Part shown: piece by piece, positions 8,715 to 17,033 of the stretch | Numbering within the stretch: the first letter of the stretch is position 1 | Layout of the letters: every line of letters starts with the position of its first letter | Assembly (NCBI GenBank): GCA_964554875.1 | Contig: CAZKQJ010000014.1 | Coordinates: 28,056-92,055, forward strand | From: Marispirochaeta sp964554875 | Lineage (GTDB): Bacteria > Spirochaetota > Spirochaetia > JC444 > Marispirochaetaceae | Length of the DNA: 64,000 nucleotides | Direction: 5' to 3' | Notes under the pieces: generated by a model | Seen by the model: only the letters and a program-made list of their open reading frames with translations | Told to the model about the DNA's origin: nothing | Databases searched by the model: none | Made by a program: the position numbers and the translations under genes

Positions 8715-9546
8715 AAACAGTATGAGTACCCATAAAAAGAGTATCAGGGACAAAATAATCGGCCTGGGTGAAGGCTCGGCAAGAAAGAGCTATTATCCTC
8801 AACTGCTTGAGAATATCCGGGAGCTGCGGGAGGAACGGGCAAAACTCATCGAGACGGTCCATACCCTGGAGGAGCGGGAAAAAGAGCTGGAAAAGCTGGT
8901 GGAAGAAAAAACCGTCCTTCTGGAAGAGGTGCATCACCGGGTAAAAAACAACTTCCAGATTATAACGAGTCTTCTTAACCTGGGCCGTAATGCAGCCCTG
9001 CTTCCCTCGGAGGCAGCCAGCTTTTCCGAAACAAGCCGACGGATCCAGTTAATGGCCCAGGTATACGAACGAATGCTCCACTCCGGAATGCTCGCTAAAA
9101 TCGATATCTGCGAACTGCTGCGCTATATCGGAACAGATGCGTATAACTTTTTTAAAAGAAACCGGGTTATCACCAACTATGCAATAAAAGCGGATCGCGT
9201 CTATTGCGGAGTAGATATGGCAACACCTCTTGCCCTGGCTGTAAACGAAGTAATCTCCCTCCTTTATACCCACTCCTTTTCCGACAGCCCCGGCGAGGTG
9301 AATATTGAGCTTGTACCTGATTCGCAACCGGGTTCTTCTGCTGCAGGCAGGTACACAATCCGGGTTTTTGATACGGGACCCGGCATCGCGGAATCGACAA
9401 AAAATGTCCTTGAAAGACAGCTCGGGGTCGTCCTGATACGGAACCTCTGCTTCCAGATCGGCGGGAGCTACGAGTACATCCCGTCGGCTACGGGAAACTA
9501 TAACATCATCTTCAGTATTGTACTGCATAAGGACCAGGCAGCATGA
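8683..9546 (+). CDS. HWE/HisKA_2-type sensor histidine kinase, no recognisable sensor domain
   Basis: This is a 287-residue soluble kinase. An N-terminal coiled coil (about 40-80) leads into EEVHHRVKNNFQIITSLLNL, the HisKA_2 phosphoacceptor motif (H84/H85), followed by an ATPase domain. The N-box reads VNEVISLLYTHSF, keeping the first Asn/Glu but losing the usual second Asn. DTGPGIA and LGVVLIRNL mark the G boxes. Three in-frame ATGs exist at 8683, 8692 and 8722; the last is just beyond the upstream stop and is as plausible as the first. None has a good ribosome-binding site. No response regulator is adjacent. Signal input must come from the coiled coil or a partner protein. Confidence 0.85.
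   Translation: MKSMKKFSTHKNSMSTHKKSIRDKIIGLGEGSARKSYYPQLLENIRELREERAKLIETVHTLEEREKELEKLVEEKTVLLEEVHHRVKNNFQIITSLLNLGRNAALLPSEAASFSETSRRIQLMAQVYERMLHSGMLAKIDICELLRYIGTDAYNFFKRNRVITNYAIKADRVYCGVDMATPLALAVNEVISLLYTHSFSDSPGEVNIELVPDSQPGSSAAGRYTIRVFDTGPGIAESTKNVLERQLGVVLIRNLCFQIGGSYEYIPSATGNYNIIFSIVLHKDQAA
8703..8744 (+). repeat. Imperfect 21-base tandem duplication
   Basis: Two adjacent near-identical 21-base units share the core ACCCATAAAAA(C/G)AGTAT. They straddle the TAA stop of the alcohol dehydrogenase gene and encode two near-identical heptapeptides (STHKNSM, STHKKSI) at the head of the kinase frame. A local slippage duplication is the likely origin. Confidence 0.7.
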
Positions 9547-10481
9547 ATCAAATGATCGTCAGTCTTCTTCCTGTTTTTATTCTCCTTGGAACTGGTATAC
9601 TTATTCGCCGTTTTTCCATTCTCAGCGGAGAGGCTGTTGACGGACTCAAGACAATTATCATAAAGATAGCCCTTCCAAGCGCACTGTTTCTTGCTTTTGC
9701 TCAGGCAGACATGAGAATAGAAAAGACCTGGATCTTTTTGATGGTTTTTCTTTTTTGTGCTGTTCTCTATTTACTAGGCGGCATTCTCCATAGAACCCTG
9801 CCCGGACTTTTTCCGGATGAGTACACAAACGGCTATTTTACCGGATTCGAATTCGGAATGATTGGAATCGGCCTTTTCACGGCTATCTGGGGTATGGAAA
9901 AGCTGCCCACCATTGCCATGATCGCCTTCGGTCACGAGATCTTTATCTGGTTTGTCTATGTACCGATCCTTGCCTCCAGAAAAACCGGGAGGATACGAAT
10001 AACCCGGATACTGAAAGATTTTTTCAAGACCCCTACAAGCATCTCGATTATTCTGGGCTTCGTAATTAATGTGCTTCACATCTATCCGGAAATTTCCGGC
10101 GTAATCGCGGGCAGAGCGTTCCTGAAAAGCCTCGAGATGATCAGCGGACTTATAGCACCGCTGATTCTCTTTATCATCGGGTATTCCATCAGCTTCAGAA
10201 AAATACCTCTCGTAAAATCCCTCGTGCTTCTGGCCAGCCGGTGGATTGCAGTTCTGGCTATCGGTATCGGTCTCGCACATCTCATGGAGGGGCTTCCGGG
10301 GGTTGATAATTTCTTTCGGCTGGCTTTTTATGCCTTTATCCTGCTGCCCCCGCCCTTTATACTGCCCCTCTTTATCAGGGAGGACCAACCTGAAGAGGTT
10401 TCCTTCTTCAGCGAACTCCTGATTTATTATACGATCCTCTCTTTTGCAGGATACGTAATTCTGATGTCCCTCCAGGGCTGA
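9543..10481 (+). CDS. AEC-family permease (auxin efflux carrier-like)
   Basis: This is a 312-residue integral membrane protein with about ten hydrophobic segments and the family's two-halves architecture. The opening segment LLPVFILLGTGILIRRF and the IIIKIALPSALFLAFAQAD region match the Mem_trans/AEC family, whose bacterial members move malate, malonate or other small organic acids. The start overlaps the kinase stop (ATGA), so the two are translationally coupled and likely share the promoter upstream of the alcohol dehydrogenase. An organic-acid exporter or importer tied to fermentation is a reasonable inference, but the substrate is unknown. Confidence 0.87.
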   Translation: MNQMIVSLLPVFILLGTGILIRRFSILSGEAVDGLKTIIIKIALPSALFLAFAQADMRIEKTWIFLMVFLFCAVLYLLGGILHRTLPGLFPDEYTNGYFTGFEFGMIGIGLFTAIWGMEKLPTIAMIAFGHEIFIWFVYVPILASRKTGRIRITRILKDFFKTPTSISIILGFVINVLHIYPEISGVIAGRAFLKSLEMISGLIAPLILFIIGYSISFRKIPLVKSLVLLASRWIAVLAIGIGLAHLMEGLPGVDNFFRLAFYAFILLPPPFILPLFIREDQPEEVSFFSELLIYYTILSFAGYVILMSLQG

Positions 10482-10533
10482 CTGTCACCAGCTTTCACGA
10501 CAGGTGCAGGATTCTCGAGCCTGCAAAACGAAA

Positions 10534-10556
10534 CGCGGTCCCGAACAGGGACCGCG
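10534..10556 (-). terminator. Rho-independent terminator of glyA-ilvD
   Basis: A perfect 9-bp stem (CGCGGTCCC / GGGACCGCG) with a 5-base loop is followed on the minus strand by TTTCGTTTTG, 25 bases past the ilvD stop. On the plus strand there is no T-tract, so it serves the minus-strand operon. A weaker 6-bp hairpin (10505-10525) may serve the plus-strand permease. Confidence 0.85.
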
Positions 10557-10581
10557 CCTGATCAATTCACTCTGTATTTCC

Positions 10582-12432
10582 TTATTCCGGGAGAATCCGG
10601 ACCGCACCGGTGTCCGCGGAAGAGGCGAATATGGAATATACCTTCAACGCGGTCGAGACCTCCCGTTCCCGGCCCACCGGTTTATAGGCATCCGGGCCTT
10701 TGGCCTCCATTTCGGCCTTTCTGTTGTTCATTTCCTCATCACTGATTACGAGCTCCAGTTTGCGAGCGGGAATATCGATAAGGATTGTGTCCCCTTCCCG
10801 GACCAGGGCGATCTCGCCGCCGGCGGCAGCTTCGGGAGAAACGTGTCCGATGGAGAGCCCGGAGGAACCGCCGGAAAAACGGCCGTCGGTAATAAGGGCA
10901 CAGCTCTTACCCAGGCCCATGGATTTCAGGTAGGAGGTCGGATAGAGCATCTCCTGCATTCCCGGTCCGCCCTTGGGTCCTTCGTAGAGGATTACCACCA
11001 CATCGCCGGGCTCGACTTTCCCCTCAAGGATGCCGTCGACCGCCTGGTCCTGGGAGTAGAAAACCCTTGCCCTGCCTTCGAAATGGAAAATCGAAGGGTC
11101 CACCCCGGCGGTTTTAACGATACCCCCACGGGAACAGATGTTTCCGTAGAGAACCGCGAGACCACCGTCGTCATAGTAGGCATGGGATGCGTCCCGAATG
11201 CAGCCCTTTTCCCGGTCGAGGTCCAGTTCTCTGAAGCGGGCCCGCTGGCTTCCCATGACCAGGTTACGGCCTCCTCCGGGAGCGGCACGAAAAACCGAAT
11301 CCGCCTCTTCGCTGATCTTGACAGCCTTTACATCGTAAAGGGCCAGGGCATCCTTCAGGCTGAGGCCGTCAACCCGCCCCACGGAGGTATCCAGGAGCTG
11401 CGCCCTGTCGAGCTCGGCCATAATGCCAAGAATCCCCCCCGCCCGGTTTACGTCTTCCACATGGTAGGAAGAGCTGGGAGCCACTTTGCAGAGGCAGGGA
11501 ACCCTGCGAGATAGTTTGTCGATATCGTCTATGGTAAAATCGATCTCTCCTGCCCTGGCGATGGCAAGCAGGTGCAGAATTGTATTGGTCGAACCGCCCA
11601 TTGCTATATCGAGGCTCATGGCGTTCAGGAAGGCCTCCCGGGTCGCCACGGAGCGGGGCAGCACAGAATCATCGCTCTTGAAGTAGTGAGCTTCGGCCAT
11701 CTCGACAATGCGTTTCGCGGCGGCCCGGAAGAGATCGATACGCTTTTCGTTGGTCGCGACGATGGTACCGTTTCCCGGCAATGCAAGACCGATTGCCTCG
11801 GCAAGACAGTTCATGGAGTTGGCGGTAAACATACCGGAACAGGAACCGCAGGTAGGACAGGCATTCTGTTCGACCTGGGTCAAGGTCTCATCGTCTACCT
11901 TGGAGTCGGCGGCCATTATCATGGCGTCGATAAGGTCGTAGCTGTTCTCCCCTACCCGGCCGGCCTCCATGGGACCGCCGGATACAAAGATGGTGGGAAT
12001 GTTCAGACGCATGGCGGCGATCAGCATGCCCGGTGTAATCTTGTCGCAGTTGGATATGCATACCAGGGCATCCACCTTGTGAGCATTGACCATATACTCA
12101 ACGCTGTCGGCAATAAGATCCCGGGAGGGCAGACTGTAGAGCATGCCGTCGTGCCCCATGGCAATACCGTCATCGATGGCGATGGTGTTGAACTCGGCGG
12201 CAAAGCAGCCCTGCTCCTCGATCCATTCCTTGACCTGCTGCCCGATACTGTGCAGGTGGACATGCCCGGGAACAAACTGGGTAAAGGAGTTGGCAATTCC
12301 GATAATCGGTTTACCGAACTGCTCCTCCTTCATTCCGTTGGCCCGCCACAGGCTTCTTGCTCCCGCCATTCTGCGGCCGAAGGTCGTGGTCGTACTGCGC
12401 AGTGTCCGCGCAGGTTTTGATGTATTAGACAT
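10582..12432 (-). CDS. ilvD: Dihydroxy-acid dehydratase
   Basis: This enzyme converts 2,3-dihydroxy-isovalerate and 2,3-dihydroxy-3-methylvalerate to the 2-oxo acids of valine and isoleucine synthesis. It is 616 residues, the usual family length, when started at the ATG (12430-12432) preceded by a perfect GAGGAGG ribosome-binding site; the frame extends 16 codons further upstream but without such a site. Fe-S cluster Cys residues sit in SNCDKITPGM and CPTCGSCSGMF, the latter being the family signature. It lies 16 bases behind glyA in the same direction and ends at a strong terminator. Co-expression with glyA would link one-carbon/glycine metabolism with branched-chain amino acid synthesis. 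Confidence 0.97.
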   Translation of the reverse strand: MSNTSKPARTLRSTTTTFGRRMAGARSLWRANGMKEEQFGKPIIGIANSFTQFVPGHVHLHSIGQQVKEWIEEQGCFAAEFNTIAIDDGIAMGHDGMLYSLPSRDLIADSVEYMVNAHKVDALVCISNCDKITPGMLIAAMRLNIPTIFVSGGPMEAGRVGENSYDLIDAMIMAADSKVDDETLTQVEQNACPTCGSCSGMFTANSMNCLAEAIGLALPGNGTIVATNEKRIDLFRAAAKRIVEMAEAHYFKSDDSVLPRSVATREAFLNAMSLDIAMGGSTNTILHLLAIARAGEIDFTIDDIDKLSRRVPCLCKVAPSSSYHVEDVNRAGGILGIMAELDRAQLLDTSVGRVDGLSLKDALALYDVKAVKISEEADSVFRAAPGGGRNLVMGSQRARFRELDLDREKGCIRDASHAYYDDGGLAVLYGNICSRGGIVKTAGVDPSIFHFEGRARVFYSQDQAVDGILEGKVEPGDVVVILYEGPKGGPGMQEMLYPTSYLKSMGLGKSCALITDGRFSGGSSGLSIGHVSPEAAAGGEIALVREGDTILIDIPARKLELVISDEEMNNRKAEMEAKGPDAYKPVGREREVSTALKVYSIFASSADTGAVRILPE

Positions 12433-12448
12433 AGGATTCCTCCTCGAA

Positions 12449-13954
12449 TTATTCCTGAAAATTTTTCTGCATAAAATCAAGATCCAGTTCCGGGTATACG
12501 GGGAACTTTTCCAGCAGCTCCTTTACGCGCTGCTTGGCCGCCAGGGCCACATCTTCCGATATCTCATACTTGGCTTTGCTGGGTTTTCCGGCATTCCTGC
12601 CCTTGGTAACAGTGGCAGGACGAGTGTTACTGAGAACCGTGTTGATGATTGAAGCGATCTCCTTCATTTCCGCTGTTCCCATCCCCAGGCTAGTAACAGC
12701 GGCGGTACCCACACGCAGCCCGGAGGTATACCAGGCGCCGTTTGGATCAAAGGGCAGGGAATTCCGGTTCAAGGTTATGCCGCACTCCCTGAGAACACTC
12801 TCCGCCTGCCTGCCGGTCAGCCCGAAGCCCCGGACATCGATAAGAAAGAGGTGGTTATCCGTTCCTCCGGTGGCAACGGTCATTCCCTCGGCCTGAACAT
12901 CCGCCGCCAGGGCCTGGCAGTTCTTGACTATCCGGGAGGCATACTCCCTGAACTCCGGTTTCGCCGCTTCCGCGAAGGCTACCGCTTTGGCGGCCATTAC
13001 GTGGGGCAGCGGTCCGCCGATTACCATGGGACAGCCCTTGTTGACAGCTTCGGCGAACTCCTCCTTGCAGAGAATCATACCCCCCCGGGGTCCCCGGAGG
13101 GTTTTATGGGTCGTAGTGGTAACCACGTGGGCATGGGCCACAGGATCGTAGTCTCCGCTGAAAACACCCCCGGCGACCAGCCCGGCAAAGTGGGCCATGT
13201 CCACCATGAGCACCGCCCCGACCTTGTCGGCGATTTGACGCATGCGCTTGAAATCGATCTTCCGGGGATAGGCACTGTAACCGGCCAGCAGGATGAGGGG
13301 CCTGATTTCCCCGGCCTGGGCCTCGATGGCGTCATAGTCGAGAAACCCTGTCTCCCGGTCCACAGTATAGGTGTAGGAATCGAACATCTGGGCGGAGACG
13401 TTATGCCGGTAACCGTGGGTCAGGTGTCCGCCGGAGTAGTAATCAAGGCCCAGCAGCCTCTGGTTTCCGAGTCGTTCCCGCAGTTTGTCCCAGTCCTCCC
13501 TGGAAAGATTGGAGGGATTCGGTTCTCCCAGCTCTTCGAGCCCCGGAAGTTCTATGCGCTGGTTCAGAATAGCCCAGTAGGCAATCAGATTGGCGTCGGC
13601 GCCCGAATGGGGCTGAACATAGGCGTAATCGGCCCCGAAAATTTCACAGGCGATCTTCGCCGCCCGGCTCTCGACGGCGTCCACGTTGTCACAGCCCGCG
13701 TAAAAACGATGATAGGGAAATCCTTCGGAATACTTGTCCGTCAGAAGGTTCCCCATTGCCAGCTGGGTCGGCAGGGAGCAGTAGTTTTCACTGGCTATAA
13801 GTTTGAGATTTGTCCGCTGGTCCGCGAGTTCCTGCACAATCTTGTCTGCGATTTCCGGAGCAACGGCGTGCACCGCTTCCAGCGAGGCGACATAGGCCAG
13901 TGCGCCGGCATCGGGATTAGGATTAGCGGAGAGAAACTCCTTGGTGATGTTCAT
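12449..13954 (-). CDS. glyA: Serine hydroxymethyltransferase, long form
   Basis: This is the PLP enzyme that interconverts serine plus tetrahydrofolate with glycine plus methylene-tetrahydrofolate. It is 501 residues against about 420 in E. coli. The extra length is an N-terminal extension and an insertion around residues 130-175 (containing LPGLEELGEPNPSN), a form seen in spirochaetes and chlamydiae. The PLP lysine is in TTTTHKTLRGPRGG, the LIASENYCS substrate motif is near residue 52, and YHRFYAGCDNVD is present. AGGAGG lies 6 bases before the ATG. A ZTP-type riboswitch fills the leader, so expression should rise when 10-formyl-tetrahydrofolate is short. It heads an operon with ilvD. Confidence 0.97.
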   Translation of the reverse strand: MNITKEFLSANPNPDAGALAYVASLEAVHAVAPEIADKIVQELADQRTNLKLIASENYCSLPTQLAMGNLLTDKYSEGFPYHRFYAGCDNVDAVESRAAKIACEIFGADYAYVQPHSGADANLIAYWAILNQRIELPGLEELGEPNPSNLSREDWDKLRERLGNQRLLGLDYYSGGHLTHGYRHNVSAQMFDSYTYTVDRETGFLDYDAIEAQAGEIRPLILLAGYSAYPRKIDFKRMRQIADKVGAVLMVDMAHFAGLVAGGVFSGDYDPVAHAHVVTTTTHKTLRGPRGGMILCKEEFAEAVNKGCPMVIGGPLPHVMAAKAVAFAEAAKPEFREYASRIVKNCQALAADVQAEGMTVATGGTDNHLFLIDVRGFGLTGRQAESVLRECGITLNRNSLPFDPNGAWYTSGLRVGTAAVTSLGMGTAEMKEIASIINTVLSNTRPATVTKGRNAGKPSKAKYEISEDVALAAKQRVKELLEKFPVYPELDLDFMQKNFQE

Positions 13955-13977
13955 AAATCCTCCTAAAGCTGCGTCGC

Positions 13978-14060
13978 GTCCCCAGGCGCGCGGGACAACG
14001 GCAGATGACTTCCCGGCGGTCGATTCCGCCTTAAAAGCAGCGCCAGTCGTTTCCGTTTAA
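13978..14060 (-). ncRNA. ZTP riboswitch (pfl motif) in the glyA leader
   Basis: The minus-strand leader contains the conserved core GACTGGCG (14048-14041). P1 can form as AACGG (14057-14053) with CCGTT (14001-13997). P2 is GGCGG/CCGCC (14030-14026 with 14019-14015), followed by GGGAAG. P3 is GTCCC (13996-13992) with GGGAC (13982-13978), and its loop carries CGCC, which can pair with GGCG of the core as the family pseudoknot. The 3' motif CGCCTGGG matches the invariant CCGCCUGGGC segment. ZTP/ZMP aptamers are known upstream of glyA, purH, folD and fhs. The aptamer ends about 24 bases before the glyA ATG, close to its AGGAGG, so control of translation is plausible. Confidence 0.9.
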
Positions 14061-14088
14061 TGTATCAGTAAATCGGAATAATCTGCAA
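14061..14088 (-). promoter_or_regulatory. Candidate promoter for the glyA riboswitch transcript
   Basis: On the minus strand TTGCAG (14088-14083) and GATACA (14066-14061) are 16 bases apart. Transcription would start at about 14055, close to the first base of the aptamer. The -10 match is poor, so this is tentative. Confidence 0.35.
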
Positions 14089-14135
14089 TAGAAAGGAGTA
14101 CCCCGCCGGGGATTTTCAGTAAAGGAACAGGAAAG

Positions 14136-15416
14136 CTACATTTTAGCTATATATTCGTTTAACCTGGACAGCCTCTGAGCCAGAAGCCGGGCCAGGAAGA
14201 GGCCGTAATGGGGATTCCGGCGGATCAGATTTACGAAATCGACCTTCGAGATCTTGAGAAGACTGGACCGTCCGCGGGAGGTAACGGTAGCCGAACGCCG
14301 GTTATTAATCAAAAAGGACATTTCGCCAAGAAACATGTCCGCTGTCGTCAGGGTAGAGAGGTGTCTGCCCTTGGATGTAACATCAAAGGTTCCGCTGACA
14401 ATATAGTAGAGGTAATTCGAGTCCTCGTTTTCGGTAAAAACCACATCTCCGTCATTGAAAATCCGTTCCTTCTGCCCCCGTAAAATCCCGGGTACAATGT
14501 TGACCTCGTTCTTCTGATGCATGATCTTGAAGGAGACGCAATTGCCGGCCTTGTTATACTCGAGGCCTCCCATGTAATAGTTGGACATTCGTATTCCATG
14601 TCCATGCTTTTCCAGATTTACCTTGTTTTCCCTGCTGGAAATTACTGATTGCCAGTCAAAGCCCTCACCCTCATCACAAATGGAGAAACTGCTGTGATCG
14701 GTTGTTATATGATACGTGAACCGGACCTTGCGCCGGGCTACTTCGGGATTTCTGTTCTTCTCCCGGATAAGTTCAAAGATATCATTGTGCTCCTTGAGCC
14801 AGCTGCTCTTTTCGTCGTAGGAAATACGACAATTCCCGTGTTCGATGGCGTTCATAAGCAGTTCCATCAGGGAGACCTGAAGCCTGTCACGGGCATCCTT
14901 ATTGATAAAATCCGAATTGAACAGATAGTTGGTTAAAAGATTGGCGTAGGTTTTGATATCGAAGGGATCGTTATCGATGATAAAGGCACCGTTTATAGAG
15001 TCGAAAAGTTTATTGTACAGGTCACGGTGAAACAAAATATTCCGGTTCTGCCGAATTATCCTCAAAGCCCTGGGAAAGCTGAAATCGAGATCATACACGG
15101 GAATGAGGGAAATGCAGTTGAACTGCTTGAGGTACTCCTCGAATTCCGGCTCCAGCCTGTCCCGGTAAATTCCGATTATTCCCCCGTAGAGGATCCATGG
15201 ATCCTTCAAAACCTCGTCCAGTACGCCCCGGATATTGACCTGCCTGTCGCTGAGGTTGTAAATCACCAGTTCGGGCAGCTCATATTTAAGATACGAGAGG
15301 ACATCCTCCTTTTTGGTCAGAAAGATCGCTTCATCCCCGGAAAACTGCTGGGAAACGTAGGCTTTGATGCGGGAGTTAATGTTTTTCGCCGTCGAAATAA
15401 CCGGTATTGAACTCAT
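14136..15416 (-). CDS. Regulator with RsbW-like ATPase and cyclic-nucleotide-binding domains
   Basis: This is a 426-residue soluble protein with three parts. Residues 1-130 look like a receiver-type fold but lack a clear phosphoacceptor site. The middle (about 165-310) is an HATPase_c domain like anti-sigma kinases: SLMELLMNAIEHGN is the N-box, CDEGEGFDW the G1 box and HGHGIRM the G2 box. The C-terminus (about 320-425) is a cyclic-nucleotide-binding fold with the phosphate-binding cassette FLGEMSFLINNRRSATV. A switch-protein kinase or anti-sigma-like protein gated by a nucleotide is the likely idea. It starts 2 bases after the next upstream gene ends. No sigma factor or anti-anti-sigma gene is adjacent. 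Confidence 0.8.
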   Translation of the reverse strand: MSSIPVISTAKNINSRIKAYVSQQFSGDEAIFLTKKEDVLSYLKYELPELVIYNLSDRQVNIRGVLDEVLKDPWILYGGIIGIYRDRLEPEFEEYLKQFNCISLIPVYDLDFSFPRALRIIRQNRNILFHRDLYNKLFDSINGAFIIDNDPFDIKTYANLLTNYLFNSDFINKDARDRLQVSLMELLMNAIEHGNCRISYDEKSSWLKEHNDIFELIREKNRNPEVARRKVRFTYHITTDHSSFSICDEGEGFDWQSVISSRENKVNLEKHGHGIRMSNYYMGGLEYNKAGNCVSFKIMHQKNEVNIVPGILRGQKERIFNDGDVVFTENEDSNYLYYIVSGTFDVTSKGRHLSTLTTADMFLGEMSFLINNRRSATVTSRGRSSLLKISKVDFVNLIRRNPHYGLFLARLLAQRLSRLNEYIAKM

Positions 15417-15418
15417 AG

Positions 15419-16405
15419 CTACCTCGTAATTCCAGACACCGGATCCAGGAGAGCGCGAACAGCGGAGAGCTCCTCATCTGAACCCGGTCGGACTGCAAAC
15501 TGGTGGAGAGCGGCCTCATAAAGGGCGTAATGCCATCGTCTTTGTTCATCTTCAAACCATTCCGGATGAAAAAGCTTTTTACCCAGCTTCCGTAAAACGG
15601 GGGCACGGTTCCGGATTTCCCGCAGGCTGACCATGAAAGAGCCGAAATCTTCGATCCGTCGCTCCCATCTCAAACGAAGAAGGTGCCAGGCTTCGTCGAA
15701 CAGTTCATCAACTTCGGCGTAGGAGTCCGTAAAGTCCTTGACCTGTGAGGACAGGCTTTCCGGCAACAGATCGAGCCATGCGGGTGGAGCCGGCAGGGAA
15801 AACCCGGAAAAACGGCTGGAGCGGGGTATAACAATTCCGGGAAATCCGGGGCCTATCTTCACTGCCTCGGCATATGAGCACTCTGCAGGCTTGATCGATA
15901 CAAGTGTCTTTTCAAAGGTTTTCGAGACTCCTTCCATAATTTCAGCCCCCCCCCGTATCCTGGTTCCTGAACCTTCATATTCCAGGGGACCACAATCAGT
16001 GACAGCCACACAGGGAGACATGGCAAAAACGGAGAGCAGGTCCTCCACAATGTCTTCAACAAGATGCTGAATAATGCTGATCTGCGGAGGTCCATTCTCC
16101 GGCAGCACGGAGCTGCCTGTAGCGGGATGGGCACCAATAAACTCAAAAATACGACGGAATGACAGAACAGGGATCAATGTCAGTTCAAGGGATTCGCCGA
16201 TAGTCAGCAGTCCCCGGAAAAACTCCTCCGGGTAGGCGGCCGGGTCCTTCAGGGCGGAATCGAAACTCCAGCAGAACTGTCTGTCCGGATCTATGTAGAG
16301 AGTATGTATACCCCGCTCCTTAACCGCAAGAAGCAGCTCCCGCATTATCTCTCCCCGGGGGGGAAAGGGCTGGAGATTCAGCAGGATTCCTTCGGGAGTC
16401 TTCAT
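15419..16405 (-). CDS. Conserved hypothetical protein, possible TIM-barrel fold
   Basis: I do not recognise this 328-residue protein with certainty. There is no signal peptide and no membrane segment. The first 100 residues (RELLLAVKERGIHTLYIDPD, then AYPEEFFRGLLTIGESLELTLIPVL) have the alternating strand-helix texture of a glycosidase-type TIM barrel and vaguely recall GH20, but I see no catalytic motif. The last third is helical and Arg/Trp-rich. It sits 2 bases after the FtsB-like gene and 2 bases before the HATPase/cNMP regulator, so all three are one operon. A role tied to cell division or its regulation would be guesswork. Confidence 0.6.
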   Translation of the reverse strand: MKTPEGILLNLQPFPPRGEIMRELLLAVKERGIHTLYIDPDRQFCWSFDSALKDPAAYPEEFFRGLLTIGESLELTLIPVLSFRRIFEFIGAHPATGSSVLPENGPPQISIIQHLVEDIVEDLLSVFAMSPCVAVTDCGPLEYEGSGTRIRGGAEIMEGVSKTFEKTLVSIKPAECSYAEAVKIGPGFPGIVIPRSSRFSGFSLPAPPAWLDLLPESLSSQVKDFTDSYAEVDELFDEAWHLLRLRWERRIEDFGSFMVSLREIRNRAPVLRKLGKKLFHPEWFEDEQRRWHYALYEAALHQFAVRPGSDEELSAVRALLDPVSGITR

Positions 16406-16407
16406 CG

Positions 16408-16863
16408 TTAATTATGAGCGGAACGCTCTGTCCTTGCCCTGGGATTAGAGAAGATCGCGATAATCAGAAATACCACAGCCATTGTGGCAATGCCCGCCAG
16501 AAGCGAGAGCGCATTGCGGGCCGGTCGTTCCCCTCCGGGCGCTATAATACGTCCGACGGAATAGTAGTTCCCGGGCCGGGGCTTGAGGTTCTCGAGCATC
16601 AGAAAGGTCTCGTCTTTTTGAGCATAACCCAGGTCCCGTGCCCTGAGAATCACCGTCTCGGAAGAACGTCGCAGAGACTCGAATTCCCCGGAAAGTTCCC
16701 GGTGCAGATCCTTCAGCTCCTGAAGGTTCTTTTCGAGACGCACCAGCTCAGTCTGCAGCTGCCTGAAAGCAAACAATCCGCTAGGGCTGTACAGGTAATA
16801 GACCAGCGAAGCAGCGATAAAGCCAATATATAAAGAGAAAAGCAGACGGGCACCAATCTTCAT
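16408..16863 (-). CDS. FtsB/DivIC-like septum formation protein with extra C-terminal TM
   Basis: This is a 151-residue membrane protein: an N-terminal transmembrane helix (about 7-25), a coiled coil (about 33-70) and an ARDLGYAQKDETFLML segment that matches the post-coil motif of FtsB/DivIC divisome proteins. FtsB works with FtsL and FtsQ to activate septal peptidoglycan synthesis. Unlike E. coli FtsB (about 103 residues) it has a second hydrophobic helix (about 117-139) and a short basic tail. It is the first gene of the three-gene minus-strand unit running to 14136. Start choice is not certain because no strong ribosome-binding site precedes the ATG. Confidence 0.78.
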   Translation of the reverse strand: MKIGARLLFSLYIGFIAASLVYYLYSPSGLFAFRQLQTELVRLEKNLQELKDLHRELSGEFESLRRSSETVILRARDLGYAQKDETFLMLENLKPRPGNYYSVGRIIAPGGERPARNALSLLAGIATMAVVFLIIAIFSNPRARTERSAHN

Positions 16864-17014
16864 ACTTTAAATAACGGCCAACTAGGGTTAAACTTTATAT
16901 TGAATAGTTCCTGTATATACCGGGCCTTCTGCATATAATTTCCAGCATACAGAGGTCATCAGATTTCTGTTCAATGGATGATTGATTCTTGCCGATATAT
17001 TGAGTACTGTGAAC

Positions 17015-17020
17015 TATAAT
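17015..17020 (+). promoter_or_regulatory. -10 box of the acidic-protein/DUF115 operon
   Basis: A consensus TATAAT lies 13 bases before the ATG at 17034, with GGGAG as ribosome-binding site. No good -35 box is found at 16-18 bases, so an activator or alternative sigma contribution is possible. Confidence 0.5.
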
Positions 17021-17033
17021 CCGGGAGACGGCC

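Noticed and set aside
12851..13966. 371-codon plus-strand frame opposite glyA
   Set aside because: Antisense of a fully conserved glyA; its translation resembles no protein.
14101..14111. CCCCGCCGGGG hairpin as terminator of the HATPase/cNMP gene
   Set aside because: The stem is only 4 bp with a 3-base loop and lacks a proper T-tract on the minus strand; too weak to call.
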